This document shows positions 11,839 to 24,485 of a DNA stretch of 64,000 bases, piece after piece. The notes under the pieces were generated by a model. That model made no database searches, had not been told where the DNA came from, and was given only the letters and a program-made list of their open reading frames with translations. Within the stretch, counting starts at the first letter, position 1; every line of letters begins with the position of its first letter. This DNA comes from Branchiostoma belcheri (Eukaryota; Chordata; Leptocardii; Amphioxiformes; Branchiostomatidae): assembly GCF_001625305.1 (NCBI RefSeq), contig NW_017804420.1, forward strand, positions 382,884 to 446,883. The letters run 5' to 3'. The translations under genes were made by a program, and so were the position numbers.

Positions 11839-14800
11839 ATGAAGTGTCGTGCTCTACACCTGTGGTTCGCTGCGGCGTCGGCGGTACTGGTGTTGTCACA
11901 GCGCCGCGGGTCCCCCAGACAGGCTCCGGGAGTCGATTCAGGTTTGCTTCCGTCTTTTCTTCCGGCTCACCCACCACTGCTCATTACTACTAGTACTAAA
12001 AGGGTACATTTCTACAAAATGTTATTCTTTGTTCCAAGCCTTCTGAGACCCAATAGTGTGTCACAACTTGTAATGTAATCTGTATTCTCCAAGGCAAATT
12101 GGCCGCCTGTATTAACCATTGGCAGATCTTGGGTGGCGTATTTGCCTATAGCCAATTTTGATACTGTATTGGAGATTGGCAACTTTGCACATAACCATGT
12201 CCATGATCCGACGGAGGTTAAATCGAGGAATTTAAAAGAGAAAAAGAAAGAACATTAGCATTTCACTGTAATAATTTTGTTTTTTCTGGCACCAATTTTG
12301 TGTCACGGTGAGTGTGTTTCGGTTATTTTTCACTCACCACCGGTCGCACTAAGTCACCAAGGGCCTTGTGCGGTATCACATAGAACCAGAACGTCTAGAT
12401 AGAAGGAGACATCCGAGACATTTTAGTCCTGAATATTGGAAACGGTTGTGAAGAATGATACGAGTATTGCAAGAGCAGCCAGGGTCTGGAAAGTTGATTA
12501 TCTACTTCAGCATTTCTTTTATGTGTAGTTGTAATGATTTGGGGATAAAGAAGCTGAAATATAAAATAAAAAATCAGTGATGTATAATTTAGGATGCAAA
12601 ATAAGGACGAAACTATTTCATGCCTGGGAACTTAGCCCTCTACCAAGCTCCACTAATAGCCTCTGCCAGGCGTCGGAGGTGGCTAGAAAGAATAGAATTT
12701 GGCCAAATATAGACAGAAAACATACCAGGGGAGTTAGTCCGTTATCAAAGAAGCACAGTTTGATGCTATGACAATCTGCATGCGTATACTCCTTTAGCGG
12801 ACCAACTCCCCTAGAATGCCAGTATTTGACAATTTGTCTAGTTTGGCCAATTGCTACTTTTTGGCCAGCCACCGGCTCTGAAGCCTAGCCCGGTGGAGGC
12901 TCCTATATCTACATGACGGCTCATGTCGTGTCCGTGACCAAGGGGAAGTGAAGGTGCCGTCATTATCTGTTCTTGTCTTCCAGGAATGTTTTCGGGAATG
13001 TAACCAAAGATAACAACGGTTTCAACGTTTACCCGGTTTTGTCCGTCTCCATTCGCTCTATTCTGTATATGTTTTTTTTTTAATTGACTGTCTCTTGAAT
13101 ACAATACTGCAAGAATGTGCATTACACACAATCCATTCTTTTTTACGCACCATAAAGCATGAATAGATATGATAGATTTCGTTTCTTCACTCTCACATAC
13201 TTTTACGCTTGCTTTAAGTATGCTTTAAAGTAGGATTTCGTGCAGTGTACTCACGTTCCCACCCAAGCTCGCTCTCGATGTCTTCTGTCAATGTGACCGA
13301 AAAATAAAGAACAGCCTGGGGTTGTACTAATTTCTAGATGGCAACTTAGGCCATGTTGATTTGATTATATGGATGACATCCTCCGGGAGCCCCAAAACTG
13401 ATGCGCGCGTGCGAATAAAAAAAAGTTTTGCAAAAAAAAAAGTTCTTTTCATTATGAAATCTACGTGGTCATGAGGGTTGAGCAAATGGCACAGAATATG
13501 GTTTGGCGAATAATCTAGTCTTCAAGTTCATTTCTTTACAATTTTCGTTTAATTTTGGCATTCTACGACATTGGTATAGTTTTTATTAATTTTTTTTGTA
13601 ACTTATGGTATGTTTTTGCTCATTTTGCAACTGTTTTGTACGATTTACAGTATGGTTGAAAACTTTTTTTTTTTGGAAACGGCCGAAAATTCATGCGCGC
13701 GCGGATGTCATCCATACATTCAAATCAACATGGCCTTATTATTACTACTGAGAAAAGCCGACCTGCACAAGATGACCACCTGTCAAGAAGACCTATGTAC
13801 TTCAGTCCCTTGGGTGACCTTGGGCAAGTTTGACTGTGTATCTCTTCACCCTGCAGGAGATGAAGAATGTAGCGGAGTCTACAGGGGAGATGTCGGCAGC
13901 ATCCTGTCTCCAGACTGGCCTCAGGTCTACCCAAACAACCGGTACTGTGTGTACCACGTGACGGTCACCCCGGGGAGGACGGTCACGCTCACGTTCAACA
14001 CCCTGGATCTACAGGACAGGAAGAAGAGGAGGGGAAAGAGGAAGAAGAAGAAGAAGACTGGGAGGTGCACTGACGGGCTTACTTTATACGATGGAGGACC
14101 GGGGAGTGCAAAAAAGGGAGGTAGGTGGTAGGGGCAATATATACATGATGTCATGTTTCTTGTTTTCACTGTTTGATAAATGGCGGTTTTGCATCTACTT
14201 CTCTATTTCCATACCTTTCACAGAGACATGTGGAAGTACCTCTATGGATCCATTTACGTCATCGGGTCACGAGTTGGTGCTGGTGTTCCGTAGTGACGGC
14301 TCTGTGCAGCGGAACGGCTTCAACATCACGTACACAGGTAGGTTTGAACTGCACGTGCACTTCACCTGTATTCCGCTAGAGGCATAGGTTAGCTGCGCTT
14401 TTATTACTAGTATTCAATTTTCACAAAACCGCGCGGATCCACAAGATTCTTACGATGGTTCTTTGGAGGCTACATACAGGTACATTAGTTTAATAGCCAT
14501 TTGTTTTCAATGATGCTATTTGTGTACTATTATTCACAAAAGCTCATTGCCACATTATAGACACCTTGGAATACCCTACATGCATTTATTACCTTCGTCA
14601 GAAGGTTATGTTTTCGGTTTGACCATTAAAGGCAGCGTGACTGTGGATGTAGGCGGCATAACCCTTTGAGCCATGGATGGATGTTCATAATATTTGGTAG
14701 GCAAGTTACTGTTGGGAAGACGAAGGTGAAGTTCGAGAATCGGACTTATGGCGGGTTCTTACGTTACTGCAGGGGAAAATTAGTGTTTGTTGGTTGGTTT

Positions 14801-17800
14801 GTTGATTGGTTAGTTAGTTAGTTAGTTGGTTGGTTGGTTGGTTGGTTGGTTGGTTGGTTGGTTGGTTGGTTGGTTGGTTAGTTAGTTTGTTGATTTATTT
14901 GCAACAAACGTCATCATACTTGCGCTGTGTTCCTCCAGCGAGCGGCTGTGGAAACCCTGCCATTCCCAGAGTGCAGTGGGTCGTTCCCGGATCCCGGGTT
15001 GTGGGAGGGACTGAAGCTGAGCCTGGCAGCTGGCCGTGGCAGGTAGGTCTTCTCTTATGCTTTTGGTAAAAAAAGTATATTCTTTCTATTGACTATCCCA
15101 TGAATACAGTTATACTGCAAGACGATCAAAGGAATTTGAAATATTAAGGCGCTCAATACCAAAGATCTCACAGAGCTAGAGGCATCCAATGCAATTTCAG
15201 GGTAGCAATGCTGGATTGTCGAAGTCAATAGACCCATTCGACTTTCACGGACCGCATAAACTGCCTACATCACAGGGGGGACATTTCGAAAGAACGTCGT
15301 TCTAGAACGCTGACGTTGAGCGGCTTGCGCTCGCGATGTCCCCCCTGTCAGATCATTTTTTTTACTAAATGGTAGGTAAGTGTCTTTTTTTTCTCGGTAA
15401 TATATGCGGAAATGACAGGAAAACAGGCACCAACATTGTATGGTGGCAAAAAATAAAGAGACGCCTCACGTGGCGTGTTTTGGAGTTATTTCAAACTTGG
15501 CCAAAGGATGGAAAATGCATCATCTGCTTGGAGTTGTAAAGTGGTATGTACTTGCCGTTTGTTGTCTTGCCGCCAGGTGTCTCTTCGCCCAGTTGATGAC
15601 GAGACCTGGCACTTCTGTGGAGGTTCCATCATCAATGAGGAGTGGGTGGTGACGGCAGCCCACTGTGTGGACGGGTGAATAAGTAGTTTAAAAAGAATCC
15701 TTAAAATGTAATGCCAATAGACCATACCTGCAGCTAAGACGAAGTTTCTCACAGCAAGGCTTGTAAAATAAATCTACAGTATTGCAGAAGATAGATTTGT
15801 GTCAATCCATCGCTACCCTACATGCCAAACTCGTTTCGGGCCGCTAGCAATTTCCTTCGGCAGCAAAGAGCCCCTTCGCCCGCGGGTCTAAATTACCGCT
15901 ACGGGGAGACTAGCCCGGGGGGGAGTTTGGCTGGCCCTTTCAAACCCCTCGAGCTCTACTCCCCCGTAGCGTTAATTTAGATGGGCGGACGAAGGGCTCT
16001 TGGCTGGCGAAGGAAAACGGCTAACGGCCCGATTCTAGTTTGGCATCCAGGGTAATCCATTGCCCGAAATAACGTTATGTCCCCGAAAACCGTACAACAG
16101 GTCGTTTCAAATGTAGAAAGGTTTACGGAAAGGTCAGATTTCCGACATAATAAAGTCTGCTGAAACATTTCATAGCTTTACGTAGTGCGGAAAGTTGACT
16201 TAAATATCTTTTTTTGTGTCGTACGTGTGTCTACTGTACCGCAGTGATTACAAGCCGCTGGTTGTGGTGGGAGAACACAGCCGGACAGACCCGGGGGACG
16301 ACCCGGAGAGAGCCGTGGTGGCCACCGCCAAAACCATCAACCATCCCGGCTTCGTCTGGTGGACCATGGTCAATGACATAGCCTTACTCAAGCTCGCCTC
16401 TCCGCTGACCTTTAGGTATCCCACTTCCGTGGAACCCGTTCTTAATCTCCAAGCAGATATTTTGGCGGTCAGTTGGGACTAAAAGGACAGAACATTATAA
16501 TATAAAACATGTTGAGCTATTCATTGACCGTGTTATTTTGCTAGTATGTATAATGTACGGTACAGAGCATGGACGCTATTGTCATCACCCATTTAAAGTA
16601 GCCTGGTCACTAAAGTGGATTTTGTGTAGTTTGTTCGTTCTACAGTTTGCTATCTTTCTCCACCCCATCCCAGCGACCGCGTGTCTCCAGTTTGCCTGTC
16701 AGATACCAGCATGGTGACGTCACCAACCACTTTCTGCACTATCACAGGGTGGGGCACCATGGCCGAGGGTAAGGAAAAAAATAAACAACTCCAAGCAGAT
16801 ATTGGAAGTAAAGATCTCAACTTTTTCCGACTTCCAGTGTTTTACATCATGGGACTTTGATGCATGTAATGTGTATAATCTATGGCAGGTGGAATATCAC
16901 CAGATACCAATTATGCAAATTTGGACTTAATTTGCATAATTAATCTGAAAATTATATGACTCCTTAGTGGTAAATGATGTGAATTTCGTACTTGGGACAT
17001 GTGTGAGTTGATAAAAAGTAAACATCAGGATGCATATATTATGTTAATGTAGAGGTCATTTGCATAATTAAAGAAGAAATTTACATTTACATGTAAAGCC
17101 CATATTTCATGGAGGTATGAGATCTCGGAACTCTTATTTAAAAAGCATTTCTTGTATCACACAGGTGGAGACTGCTGTCCCAACAAGCTTCAGCAGGCGG
17201 ACGTGCCGATAGTAGAGGACGACCACTGCGAGAACACGTACCAGAGGCTCTTCAGGCAGTCCCTCGGACTGGTCCCCAGGATGCGCCCGGCGAAGCACAT
17301 CTGCGCGGGCTACACCGAAGGGGGCGTGGACAGCTGCCAGGTCAGACTCTGATTGGCCGAAAACTAGGAACTGTCATAGTCCAATCCTGGCTGTTCATTA
17401 CACTAGCAGCTCAGCCAATGAGGGACTGTCATAGTCCAATCCTGGCTGTTCATTACACTAGCAGCTCAGCCAATGAGGGACTGTCATAGTCCAATCCTGG
17501 CTGTTCATTACACTAGCAGCTCAGCCAATGAGGGACTGTCATAGTCCAATACTGGCTGTTCATTACACTAGCAGCTCAGCCAATGAGGGACTGTCATAGT
17601 CCAATACTGGCTGTTCATTACACTAGCAGCTCAGCCAATGAGAGAATGAAATACCCTCAAATATTTGTATCTTTATGTATATGTAACTGAATTTAAATTT
17701 TCTGCAAAAACCATGAAATTAAAAAATTTCATTGCTGTAGTTTTTCCGTTGATTTTTAATGTAAATATTGTTCTATCCTTATGTTCTATCCTAGATTTAA

Positions 17801-18842
17801 AGCTATACTCCAACGAATAACACCAAAATTTTCGACCGAATCACTAGGTCTTCCTCAGCTTTTTGGCATATGGCCTAAGTGCTCTGATCACGTGGTTTTC
17901 TGAACGCATTATGTCATCAATGGGTCAAAGTTCGCAGGTAGTCGACATCGCCCCCCGTCACGATTGAGAGAAGGTTGGTACGCCTTGATGTAAATGAACA
18001 AAGCCACGTGATGATCACATAGCAGAAAGCTGAGGAAGACCAAGAAAACTTTTTGTAAGGAAAGATCAAAATTTCGTTGCGCTATTCTTTGAGTTGGAGA
18101 TCACATCAAAGTTTCTCATAATATATTTAACCAGCTCAGATGAACTTTAGCATGAAAGTTCATCTGAGTTGGTAAATTACATCATGAACAACTTAAACTG
18201 TTCTCCAACTCAAAATTTGACTCACCAGAAATTTTCGACTGAAACACTCAGTCTTCCTTAGCTATCTGACCCAGATTGGATACCGAACAGGATTACTTCA
18301 AGAGAGGCATAAAAGAGGCCATATAGATCAGGGCACTTCAACCATCGCTCAACCAGGACGGGGGGTGATATCGACTTCAGACAACCTTTGACCCTTTGCT
18401 GACGTCACACGTGGGAAAAATCACGTGTCCACAGCATTTGGGTCAGATAGCTGAGGAAGACTGAGTGCCTACCTGCCTAAGTGCCCAGGCCAGGTACTGG
18501 CCCCTTGCTCCCCTCCGTCAGGTTCCTCCAACCAGTTCTGTCAAGAGCGATAGCCTCAGCTACACATAAGACTGAGTGATTCAGTCGAAAATTTCTGGTG
18601 AGTCAAATTTTGAGTTGGAGAACAGTTTAAGTTGTTCATCAGATGAACTTTCTTGCTGATTGCCCTATCCTATCCAGGGTGACAGCGGCGGTCCGCTGAC
18701 GTGCCAGGCCCCGGACGGAACGTACTACCAGGCGGGGGTGGTCAGCTACGGCGAGGGATGCGGTCAAGAGGACATCCCTGGCGTATACACCGAGGTCTCC
18801 TCTGTATACGAATGGATTCGCCAAACCATCGAAGAGAATTGA
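11839..18842 (+). CDS. Secreted CUB-domain trypsin-like serine protease (9 exons)
   Basis: Exons 11839-11941, 13857-14120, 14224-14337, 14939-15042, 15577-15674, 16245-16415, 16674-16768, 17165-17340 and 18678-18842 join in phase (1,290 nt, 429 aa). Residues 1 to about 20 are a signal peptide. Residues 35-160 form a CUB domain with four cysteines (C39, C65, C105, C125). A short linker with C164 leads to the activation site R180|VVGG. The S1-family protease domain has the triad His224 (TAAHC), Asp272 (DIALLKL) and Ser378 (GDSGGP). Asp372 sits at the chymotrypsin-189 position and predicts cleavage after Lys/Arg. C164 probably pairs with the catalytic domain, as in two-chain zymogens. Oddity: residues 89-104 of the CUB domain are almost all Lys/Arg. 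The substrate is unknown; innate-immune, clotting-like or digestive roles are all possible. An ovochymase- or complement-like protease is an alternative label. Confidence 0.9.
12657..12895. mobile_element. Diverged foldback element, TAGCCTCTACCAGG family
   Basis: Left end TAGCCTCTGCCAGGC and internal AATTTGGCCAAATA, ACAGAAAACATACCAGGGGA. The right half is the inverse (ACTCCCCTAGAATGCCAG ... GTTTGGCCAATTGCTACTT). It is homologous to 22264-22861 and 57289-57469. Flanking duplication not found. Confidence 0.65.
13349..13735. mobile_element. PIF/Harbinger-like MITE, TTA target duplication
   Basis: Inverted ends GGCCATGTTGATTTGA and TCAAATCAACATGGCC, then TATGGATGACATCC on both sides, and a 387-bp non-coding body with GATGCGCGCG near both ends. 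It is flanked by TTA (13346-13348 and 13736-13738). It lies in intron 1 of the CUB-protease gene. Confidence 0.8.
13857..14337 (+). CDS. CUB domain exons with polybasic insert
   Basis: These are exons 2 and 3 of the CUB-serine protease and together encode one CUB domain. The first ends in phase 1 with GTAGGT as donor, and the second completes it with the typical [20 protein letters not shown] end. Between the FNTLDL strand and the third cysteine lies a run of 16 residues, 13 of them Lys or Arg (14014-14061). The same loop is short and mixed in most CUB domains. The codons are purine-only AAG/AGG, so the insert probably grew from a (GAA/GAG) microsatellite that stayed in frame. It could bind heparan sulfate or DNA, or be a furin-type cleavage site; that is inference. 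Confidence 0.85.
14788..14886. repeat. (GGTT)n microsatellite
   Basis: Tandem TTGG/TTAG units in intron 3 of the CUB-protease gene, about 50 nt upstream of the next exon. The complementary motif forms the array at 20064-20162. Confidence 0.95.
15814..16053. mobile_element. GC-rich foldback element in protease intron 5
   Basis: The two arms pair: TACCCTACATGCCAAACTCG against the complement of CTAGTTTGGCATCCAGGGTA, then CGGGCCG, CCTTCG, AAGAGCCC, and TAAATTA...CTACGGGG. The stem covers nearly the whole 240 bp. Flanks ATCCAT may be target-duplication remnants. Confidence 0.7.
17366..17645. repeat. 55-bp minisatellite, five copies
   Basis: The unit begins TGTCATAGTCCAATCCTGGC and ends CAGCTCAGCCAATGAGGGAC. 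Copies are nearly identical (one C/A change), so expansion is recent. It lies in the last intron of the CUB-protease gene. Confidence 0.95.
17800..18655. mobile_element. Two nested or adjacent inverted-repeat elements in the last protease intron
   Basis: 18158-18265 (AAAGTTCATCTGAGTTGG, GAACAACTTAAACTGTTCTC, GACTCACCAGAAATTTTCGA) is repeated inverted at 18571-18652. A related but diverged pair flanks 17805-18110. Shared core motifs are CTTCCTCAGCT and CGCCCCCCGTCACG. Related sequence also occurs near 41305-41475. The right arm ends only about 25 nt before the last exon. Confidence 0.7.
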
Positions 18843-20063
18843 ATCATTTTTTATCTTGTATTAACGCGTCTAAAATTGTGGCAATAGAAATGTTCTATAT
18901 CAATTCTAAACTGATTCACATATTAAACTTTGAGAACTAGAAAAGTAACATTTGCAAATGCATAATGGTTGCCTTCGCATGATCTAACCTAGCAAACTAC
19001 CGCCCTGTTTATTCTTACTCAAACACATCCGTATGTGCCAGCCCCTGCAACTTGCTACATAATGTAATCCAACACCGCAAGGTGTCTGCTACAGCACCAG
19101 TTATCATGGTGACAGCTGTCTGGTCCGGACACTGACCATGCCATTTTTTGAGAAGAAGAAACAGAGCAAAAACAATATTCGGACATGATTAACATGGCAA
19201 TTTTTTGGAAGATTAGATTTCAACAAAAAATAGCTTTAGCAAATGTCGTAAAATTTGCACAAACGTCAGGTTATGGTCTACCAAAAGAAGACAAAGTACC
19301 CCTGCCCCGACTCTTGAGAGTTTAAGCCGATTTTCTCAGAACTGTCGCTGCTGTGTAAGACAGAATCAACTTGACCTATGTAGCGTTGTTTGTACTGGCT
19401 AGACCATGTGTTGATGGAAGGCCACACACCTCGTCACTGCCCTTTCATTCATCCTTAACGGATTTACTCTCTGTTGACAACAGCCAGAAAACCCATTTAG
19501 TATCTGCACTTTCCGTCGTCACCGGGTCCTTATGTAAAGATGTTCATTCCAGAACAAATATCAGTTGGTGCTGACACAGGCAAAAAAATTGGGTGACGAA
19601 AGTCTTTAAAGTACTCTCTACCTCCCCAGTGGAAGTGCGTAGGTGTAGTCTTCTCGCTGTAGTCACGTTCTGAGATCAAAGTCTTACATATAGATACAGG
19701 AAAAAGCTTCGTCAATATCGAAATGTTACGTCTACATACGAAATACATAGCAGTTCCTTTTTTAAGGTTAAGCGATGGCTAGTGCTTCCCTGTTCTAGTG
19801 TTGAAGATCGACTATAATGCTCCATTTTACATGGGTTATCCGCGAATAATTTGCTACTTTGATCGGCAATTTGTAGGCGTATCAATGAACTTAATATATG
19901 AAAACAAAATGTTGAAATTTGCGATTTTTTTTATTACGAATTAGCATTTACGCAACAATAGAATTCACTGAAAGATATACCATACCATACTACACCACAC
20001 CTTATCTTACCATACATAGTAACCATACCGAAAAGTTCCTGTCATATATTGAGAAAGTTCCCC

Positions 20064-20162
20064 CGACCACCAACCAACCAACCAACCAACCAACCAACCA
20101 ACCAACCAACCAACCAACCAACCAACCAACCAACCAACCAACCAACCAACCAACCAACCAAG
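20064..20162. repeat. (CCAA)n microsatellite
   Basis: About 24 tandem CCAA units, almost perfect. Confidence 0.97.
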
Positions 20163-21125
20163 GTTTGCTGAAGTTCTGGAGCAGTCTAGATCTGACCAGA
20201 CTTATGCCACGCCTACCTTTCTGTACGAAACGAATTTGAGTTAAATTTGAGACAAATTTGCACCTCCAACCACGCCCAACCACTGCCGACCTACTCCCAA
20301 CCACCAGCCAACCATCCCCCAACAATGACCCAACCTCCCGTCCACTGACGAATGTTTTAAACATTCTGAAACATTTGGCTGGCACAACCGAACAATAGCC
20401 GACTTCGTCCAACACCAGCCGACCACTACCGACCTTGTTCCCGACCTACTTCTCACCATGGTTGGGAGGAGTTCGGCTAGTGTTCGGGAGGTTATATTCG
20501 CCTATTTGTGACAGGGGCTTAAGATACATACAACACAATGTTTTATGTATTAATCCTATTGTGTAAGCAGAAATCCCCTGGCTGACCATTTCTCTGTTCC
20601 CTAAGTGACCACCAAACTTATCACTGGTCACATGTACGACCACGAGGTAGTCAGAGACCCGCAGAGTGACCGTTTGCTGTTGTAAGAGGTTCAAAGGGAC
20701 AAGCCAATCTTACATAAGACATTCATTTTACACTATTTACCCCCACAGTAAACATTCGTAAAAGGGATTAGGAAACAAACACCTTTAGTTGCTGTATATG
20801 GCATGTATATGCTTTTCTCTGATTTTGATTTACTAGTAGTATATTCTGATACGATTTACAACTTACAGTCCGGCTTGACATGTATTCCCTGTCTATGCCA
20901 CTAACCCAAACTAATGAGGACTAAAGGTTAAGGGGCCAGGGGAGCACGAGAATGAAAATCTACCTTTACGAATAGCTTAAAGCATGCGTAATGGTTTACG
21001 TTTTCACTCGAGTGAAAATGCAAGATTTACGCACGCTTTAAGGTATGCTTAAAGATCGGCTTTTGAGCAGTGGAGACTCACATGGTTTGTCCCTTTAGAT
21101 TCTCAATTGTCCGAATAAAGATTAC

Positions 21126-21332
21126 ATGTAACATCCATGTCCATAATATTACCAGGGTCCATAATATCGCCACCTTCAAAAACAGTGTGCTTCAAGATAT
21201 TTTTACTGCAACATACTTTTGGTATGCGTTCCTGCACACCTCAAATGTACATACCTAGGGTATGTTGCAGTAACTATTTCTCAAGGTGGCGATATTATGG
21301 ACACTGGTGATATTATGGACATGGATGTTACA
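21126..21332. mobile_element. Foldback element with about 50-bp arms
   Basis: The left arm reads TGTAACATCCATGTCCATAA then GGTCCATAATATCGCCACCTT. The right arm is its inverse with two or three differences. A weaker second stem (ACTGCAACATAC) lies inside. Non-coding; superfamily not determined. Confidence 0.75.
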
Positions 21333-21744
21333 TCATCACTTGTCCATAGGTCGTAAAGAGGGGGTTTTCCCGTGTTTCAACGGCGTTTGCGTACATGCAG
21401 GTGTCAACTGTACGCAATATCGTCATTTTGCTAAAGAAGACACAGCTGTTTCAGACAATATGGAAGTACAGCTATGAAATTTGGCCCTATTCCCCGAATC
21501 AGAAAGCATCTCCATGACAGTACATGTGTCTTTGTTCTGTATCTGCATGCATCTGTGTAGCGCGGTACTGCGACAATTGACAGCTGGTCATATTACACAA
21601 CCACCTGCCACACCTAACCTTTGCACATCTAACTGCAATATCGTTGTTCAAGCCTATCTAGTGTTGTACTGTTGTGGAGAGATGGCAACAAGAACAGGAG
21701 TCATTCTTTTGACTACAGTAGAGATACAACATGTATAGACGGAA

Positions 21745-21945
21745 AGCTTCTTTCCAAGAACAACATCACTTTGGAATAAGCTACCTCGTGATTGCTTCCC
21801 CTATGAGTATAACCTTAAACTCTTCAAGTCTAAGGTCAACAAACATCTGTCCACTGACACTGGCTGTTCTGTAACCCAAAGCATTTTAAGTGGCTCCCAT
21901 GAGCCTTGTTTTGTGGTGACCGATGAAGTAAATAAAAAAAAAATC
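21745..21945 (+). pseudogene. 5'-truncated non-LTR retrotransposon 3' end
   Basis: The frame from 21748 encodes SFFPRTTSLWNKLPRDCFPY and then NLKLFKSKVNKHLS. This is the pattern that ends many LINE reverse-transcriptase ORFs (FFPRT..LWN.LP......FK..L..HL). A-rich tail GTAAATAAAAAAAAAATC follows. The rest of the element is absent, as expected for target-primed 5' truncation. Confidence 0.65.
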
Positions 21946-22263
21946 ACTGTAGCATATGGGCGTCAGCTGCCCCTCCCCCTGGCAACAGTTAAAACTACAA
22001 GTAAATACGTAACAACACTTCGGACAATCTCGCGGTTTCTATAGTACTTCTGAGAGCATCACTGACACAAGTAGCAATTGATAAGAAGAGCAAACGGTCT
22101 AATTGCCCCGATTTGTTTGTGTTTATTGTTAACGTGCAGATATACAGGGCATCAGTGTTTGATGACGTCATGGCGAATCAGAGAAGCTGTTTTAATGAGC
22201 TGGTTTGTGAGGATGTTTTGAACCAAGGAACTCCTTGTTTGAACCAAATCCACCGACAAACTT

Positions 22264-22861
22264 TAGCCTCTACCAGGCTTCAGAAGCGGTTGGAAAGGAT
22301 AGAAATTGGGCCAAATAGACAGAAAACATGCCAGGGGAGCTGGTCCACTTGGTACAAGAGTACAGCCTGCCTCTACCAGGCTTCAGAAGCGGCTAGAAAG
22401 AGTAGTAGAAATTGGCCAAATAGACAGAAAACATGCCAGGGGAGCTAGCCCACTTAGTAAAAGAGCACAGCCTGCCTATACCAGGCTTCAGAAGCGGCTA
22501 GAAAAAGTAGAAATAGGCCAAACATACCGATAACATGCCAATGGAGTTCGCCCGCAAAAAGAGTACAGTATGCCGCTTCGATAGCGGACGAACTCCCCTG
22601 TCCCTTGCATGTTATCTGTCTATTTGACCAATTTCTACTCTTTCCAGCCGCTTCTTAAAGCTGTACTCTTGAAGTGGAACAACTCCCCTGGCATGTTTTC
22701 TGTCCATTTGCCAGAATCAATTCTGGTCTTTCCAGTCGCTTCTAGTGAAGCCTGGTAGGGGCAAACTGACTCTTTTAGAGGACTTACTCCCCCGGCATGT
22801 TTTCTGTCTATTTGGCCAATTTCTACTCTTTCCAGCCGCTTCTGAAGCCTGGTAGAGGCTA
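22264..22861. mobile_element. Long foldback element, TAGCCTCTACCAGG family, three sub-repeats per arm
   Basis: Each arm (about 290 bp) is built of three units of about 105 bp (ACCAGGCTTCAGAAGCGGCT, AAATTGGCCAAATAGACAGA, AAACATGCCAGGGGAGCT). The arms are inverted about a short centre near 22560. The ends are TAGCCTCTACCAGG. Flanking 9-mers GACAAACTT (22255-22263) and GACATAGTT (22862-22870) match at 7 of 9 positions, a plausible aged target duplication. Confidence 0.8.
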
Positions 22862-24178
22862 GACATAGTTATCAGTGATGCCATAGCCTGACGCCAGACC
22901 ACAGGAAGCTCGCTGCCCATGACGCCAGTGCGGGGTGTATTTGGAGTTGTTGTTATGGGCCGTTGCTGTTTAATCGCCTCATATCGTACAGCCATCTCGA
23001 AACATTAGCTCAGAGTCAAGGAGACAGATACTGCCAGTGCAGCATGCACTGTACGGGTTTACCTGAGGTCGCTGAGGTCGTTCTAAGTTGAACTCTACCT
23101 CAATTGATAAACACTTAAAGGGGAGGGGGGCGAATACTTTTTTTTGCAGGGAGAAACTCTCTCTGGTATCAAAGAAAGTGCAGTCCTCACCATGAAAGTG
23201 TGTCCATTCCATACATACTCAAATTATACCGAAATTAGTCTTACGGTAAAACTAATTTTGGATAAGAGCCGATTGATCTTATATAATTAATTGCTGTGTA
23301 AGCAAAATAAAAGGAACAAAAGACGGGGGATAGCTCCGGCATTCCACCGTCCTTGACACCTTAATGCCTGAGGCCTTCGGAAAGTTAAAGGTGAGAATTT
23401 CGGGTCAGATCGCACATTTCTGGAGACGCCGATTTTGACGTTAGGGACGTCAGAACGGGTCATTTATATTTCTGGCGTGTTCCGCTAAACTGGCAACGCA
23501 CGCATCCGCGGCAACTTCTATCAACCCACGATTAACCAGTTAAGATAACCACCATACGTATCGAAGTTCAGCGGAATGTGCTGATATTATTTAATTCCTG
23601 TATAGCTTCCACATACATTTTCCTGTGGAGGGCTAAATTGTAGAGCTAAAGGTACAAGTCTAACCCGTATCGCTATAAAAAGAAATCAGAGGAAGCAATT
23701 TTCTTTACCCAAATAGAAAACGTTTGAACGGCTAAAGCTATGTATATATCCTTATCTTTTTTTTTTCTCAATGCTTAAGCTCACATATCGTAGTCATGGA
23801 ACTGATGTTGTAATTAATTTCTTCTCAATTCAGTTTGAACCAAATGACTGGCTCCTTTGAACTAGTTTAGAGCTAAAGATAGCTACGATATTAATTCTGA
23901 TCTTCGCAAAGTTTTATTTTGTGTATCGTCGTCATGGAACTGACACTGTTTGGGTTTGTTTTTGAGTCAATTGGAACAATATTGGCGTGTTGACTGGATC
24001 CTGCATTCCTACACGATCTCCACGCATCTTCCCAGAGAAAGAATGATTACCCTTGCCCTGGGATACATAATTCCTCCCGGCAGCCTTTGCGATTTCATTT
24101 TACGTGCGCGCATCTGTCATACATCAAGGTGGATTATGGGTAAAACTAACAAAAGGAACGTGGTAAGACTGCAGGTGT

Positions 24179-24190
24179 GGTATAAAAGCT
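24179..24190 (+). promoter_or_regulatory. TATA-like box of the astacin gene
   Basis: The sequence GGTATAAAAGCT is a good TATA box. A start site about 30 nt downstream would leave a 5' UTR of about 275 nt before the ATG at 24486, possibly containing a small intron and an upstream ATG near 24353. Confidence 0.5.
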
Positions 24191-24485
24191 CTAAAATAAA
24201 TCCTACAAACCAGAAAGAGACGACAAGAAGACAAGAACAGGACAGACGTTGAGTCGGACGGTTGAAAACTGAAGCGACGTTGTTTTCTTTTTTTCCGTAG
24301 TGACTGCTGGTGTGATATTCGCCAAAGAAGAGTAGAAACAAGAGCAAAGGTCGATGAGTTCAGTCTATTTATTTTCCTTAGCAGATTTATCTTGATATCG
24401 ACAACTGCACACGCACAGGTGCAAGCTAGGGACTCGGGGAATCAGACCAGACAGAGAGCTGTGTTGACTCAAACGTCGCTGCAAA

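Larger units (their letters stand above)
18843..24178. other. Intergenic region, no gene seen
   Basis: No exon with domain homology or credible splice context was found. Contents recognised: an R1 repeat copy (18938-19175), the (CCAA)n array, repeats related to 57.7-58.3 kb, two foldback elements, a LINE 3' fragment and a member of the CACTGCACGAAATCC family. The remainder is plain AT-rich sequence. Confidence 0.6.
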
